Source: Anomaloglossus baeobatrachus
Taxonomy: Eukaryota > Chordata > Amphibia > Anura > Aromobatidae
Direction: 5' to 3'
DNA length: 64,000 nucleotides
Assembly (NCBI RefSeq): GCF_048569485.1
Contig: NC_134354.1
Span: 452,865,926-452,929,925, forward strand
The translations under genes and the position numbers were made by a program. The notes below the pieces were generated by a model that saw only the letters and a list, made by a program, of their open reading frames with translations, did no database searches and was not told the DNA's origin. Of the stretch, positions 62,905 through 64,000 are shown in pieces. Each line of letters starts with the position of its first letter. The first letter of the stretch is position 1.

Positions 62905-62977
62905 GAGGCAGTGGCTCAATGATTAGAGCTACTGCCTCGGGACCCTTACTTCACGAGTTCAAGTCCTGGTTGCCCCG
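62905..62977 (+). ncRNA. tRNA-like SINE head
   Basis: GGCAGTGGCTCAATGATTAG contains an A-box-like TGGCTCAATGA. Fifty bases later CGAGTTCAAGTCCTGG gives a B-box-like GTTCAAGTCC. The ends GGCA and TGCC can pair. The spacing suits an RNA polymerase III internal promoter. It does not fold into a clear functional tRNA in my reading, and it is followed by an AT-rich tail rather than a T-run, so a tRNA-derived SINE is the better call. Confidence 0.45.
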
Positions 62978-63115
62978 GTAAAGAATTTAATCTATTTTTA
63001 ATTATAATTATTATTTATTTATAATTTAAGGGAGGAGCCGGACATCATCTGTGAGCTGTGAGCCACACCTCTAAAATCGGAGCAGTTCACGGAATGAGGC
63101 TGCATTGCTCTCTCC

Positions 63116-64000
63116 TCTCACTCCACTCTCTCTCTTCTCTCTCTCCTCTCTCCCTCTTCTCTCTCTCTTTTCTCTCTCTCATCTCTCTCTCTCACTCTTT
63201 TTCTCTCTTTCTCTCTCTCTCTTATTCTCTCTTTCTCTCTCTTTCTCTCTCTTTTTCTCTCATTCGCTCTCTTTTTCTCTCTTTTTCTCTCTTTCTCCCT
63301 CTCCGCTTCTTTCTCTCTTCTCTCGCTCTCTTCTCTCTCTCTTCTCTCTCTTCTCTCCTCTTCTCTCCTCTTCTCTCTTCTTCTCTCTTCTTCTCTCCTC
63401 TTCTCTCTCTCTTCTCTCTCTCTCTTCTCTGTCTCCTCTCTCTCCTCTCTCTCTTTTCTCACTTCTCTCTCTCTTCTCTCCTTTTCTCTCCTCTTCTCTC
63501 TCTTCTCTCTCCTCTCTCTTCTCTCTCCTCTCCTCTCTCTCTCTTCTCTCCTCTTCTCTCCTCTTCTCTCTCTCTTCTCTCTCCTCTCTCTCTCCTCTCT
63601 CTTCTCTCTTTTCTCTCTTTCATCTCTCTCCCCTCTCTCTTCTCTCTCTCTCTTTCTCCATCTTCTCTCTCCTCTCTCTCTTCTCTCCTCTTCTCTCCTC
63701 TTCTCTTTTCTCTCTCTCCTCTCTCTCTTCTCTCCTCTTCTTTCTCTCCTCTCTATCTCTTCTCTCTCTCCTTTCTCACTTCTCTCTCTCTCTTCTCTCC
63801 TCTTCACTCTCTTCTCTCTCATCTCTCTCTCTCTCTTTTCTCTCTCTCCTCTCCTCTCTTTCTTCTCTCCTCTTCTCTCCTCTTCTCTCTCTCTTCTCTC
63901 TCCTCTCTCTCTTCTCTCTCTTCTCTCTCTTCTCTCTCCTCTCTCTTTCCTCTCTCTCTTCTCTCTCTTCTTTCTCTCTTTCTCCTCTTCTCTCTCCTCT
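63116..64000. repeat. Polypyrimidine (CT-rich) tract, running off the window
   Basis: At least 885 bp of almost pure C/T on the plus strand, built from TCTCTTCTCTC-like words with local periodicities of about 10-20 bp and only scattered A or G. The minus-strand Arg/Glu/Lys-rich frame of 234 codons is a by-product. The repeat continues past the window end. Confidence 0.97.

Noticed and set aside
63118-63822. 234-codon Arg/Glu/Lys-rich frame on the minus strand
   Set aside because: It is the translation of a polypurine tract and has no other support.

Overview
The window is eukaryotic nuclear DNA from a large, repeat-rich vertebrate genome. Spliced exons, Tc1, hAT and MITE families of the type common in frogs, and kilobase satellite arrays point to an anuran amphibian, probably a neobatrachian frog. 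The species assignment is inference from repeat style only. There is no bacterial or phage content.

One host gene is recognisable. The first two coding exons of vps53 (GARP/EARP tethering complex subunit) lie on the minus strand: exon 1 at 29741-29824 and exon 2 at 2943-3023. Both have canonical GT/AG splice sites and phase-0 boundaries. Intron 1 is therefore 26717 bp and nearly all of it is repeats. Later exons lie beyond position 1. The promoter and exon 1 form an island of about 450 bp between two satellite arrays.

Layout. 1-2611: foldback MITE end, internally deleted Tc1 and a MITE of the CCGTATTTTTCGG family. 2612-3294: mostly single-copy sequence around exon 2. 3295-8190: mosaic of small DNA-transposon derivatives. 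8496-16536: a broken hAT transposon split by two MITEs, each carrying its own minisatellite (18 bp x about 30, and 20 bp x 117 identical units). 16537-20045: more MITE and transposon remnants. 20046-29677: a 42-bp satellite in which seven copies of a 67-bp gapdh coding fragment are embedded. 29741-30125: vps53 exon 1 and promoter. 30126-57091: a 27-kb array of a roughly 57-bp satellite. Each unit carries a motif close to the CTCF core, and the array is interrupted once by a 672-bp insertion with a 14-bp target-site duplication. 57092-64000: interspersed repeats, a promoter-like block with three 39-bp modules, a transposon with an 81-bp internal repeat, a tRNA-like SINE head and a polypyrimidine tract running off the end.

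The most interesting points are the gapdh fragment amplified inside a satellite, the CTCF-like motif repeated through a 27-kb array that begins about 300 bp upstream of the vps53 start codon, and the repeated association of non-autonomous DNA transposons with internal minisatellites. All long open frames inside the arrays are by-products of repeat periodicity and are not annotated as genes.
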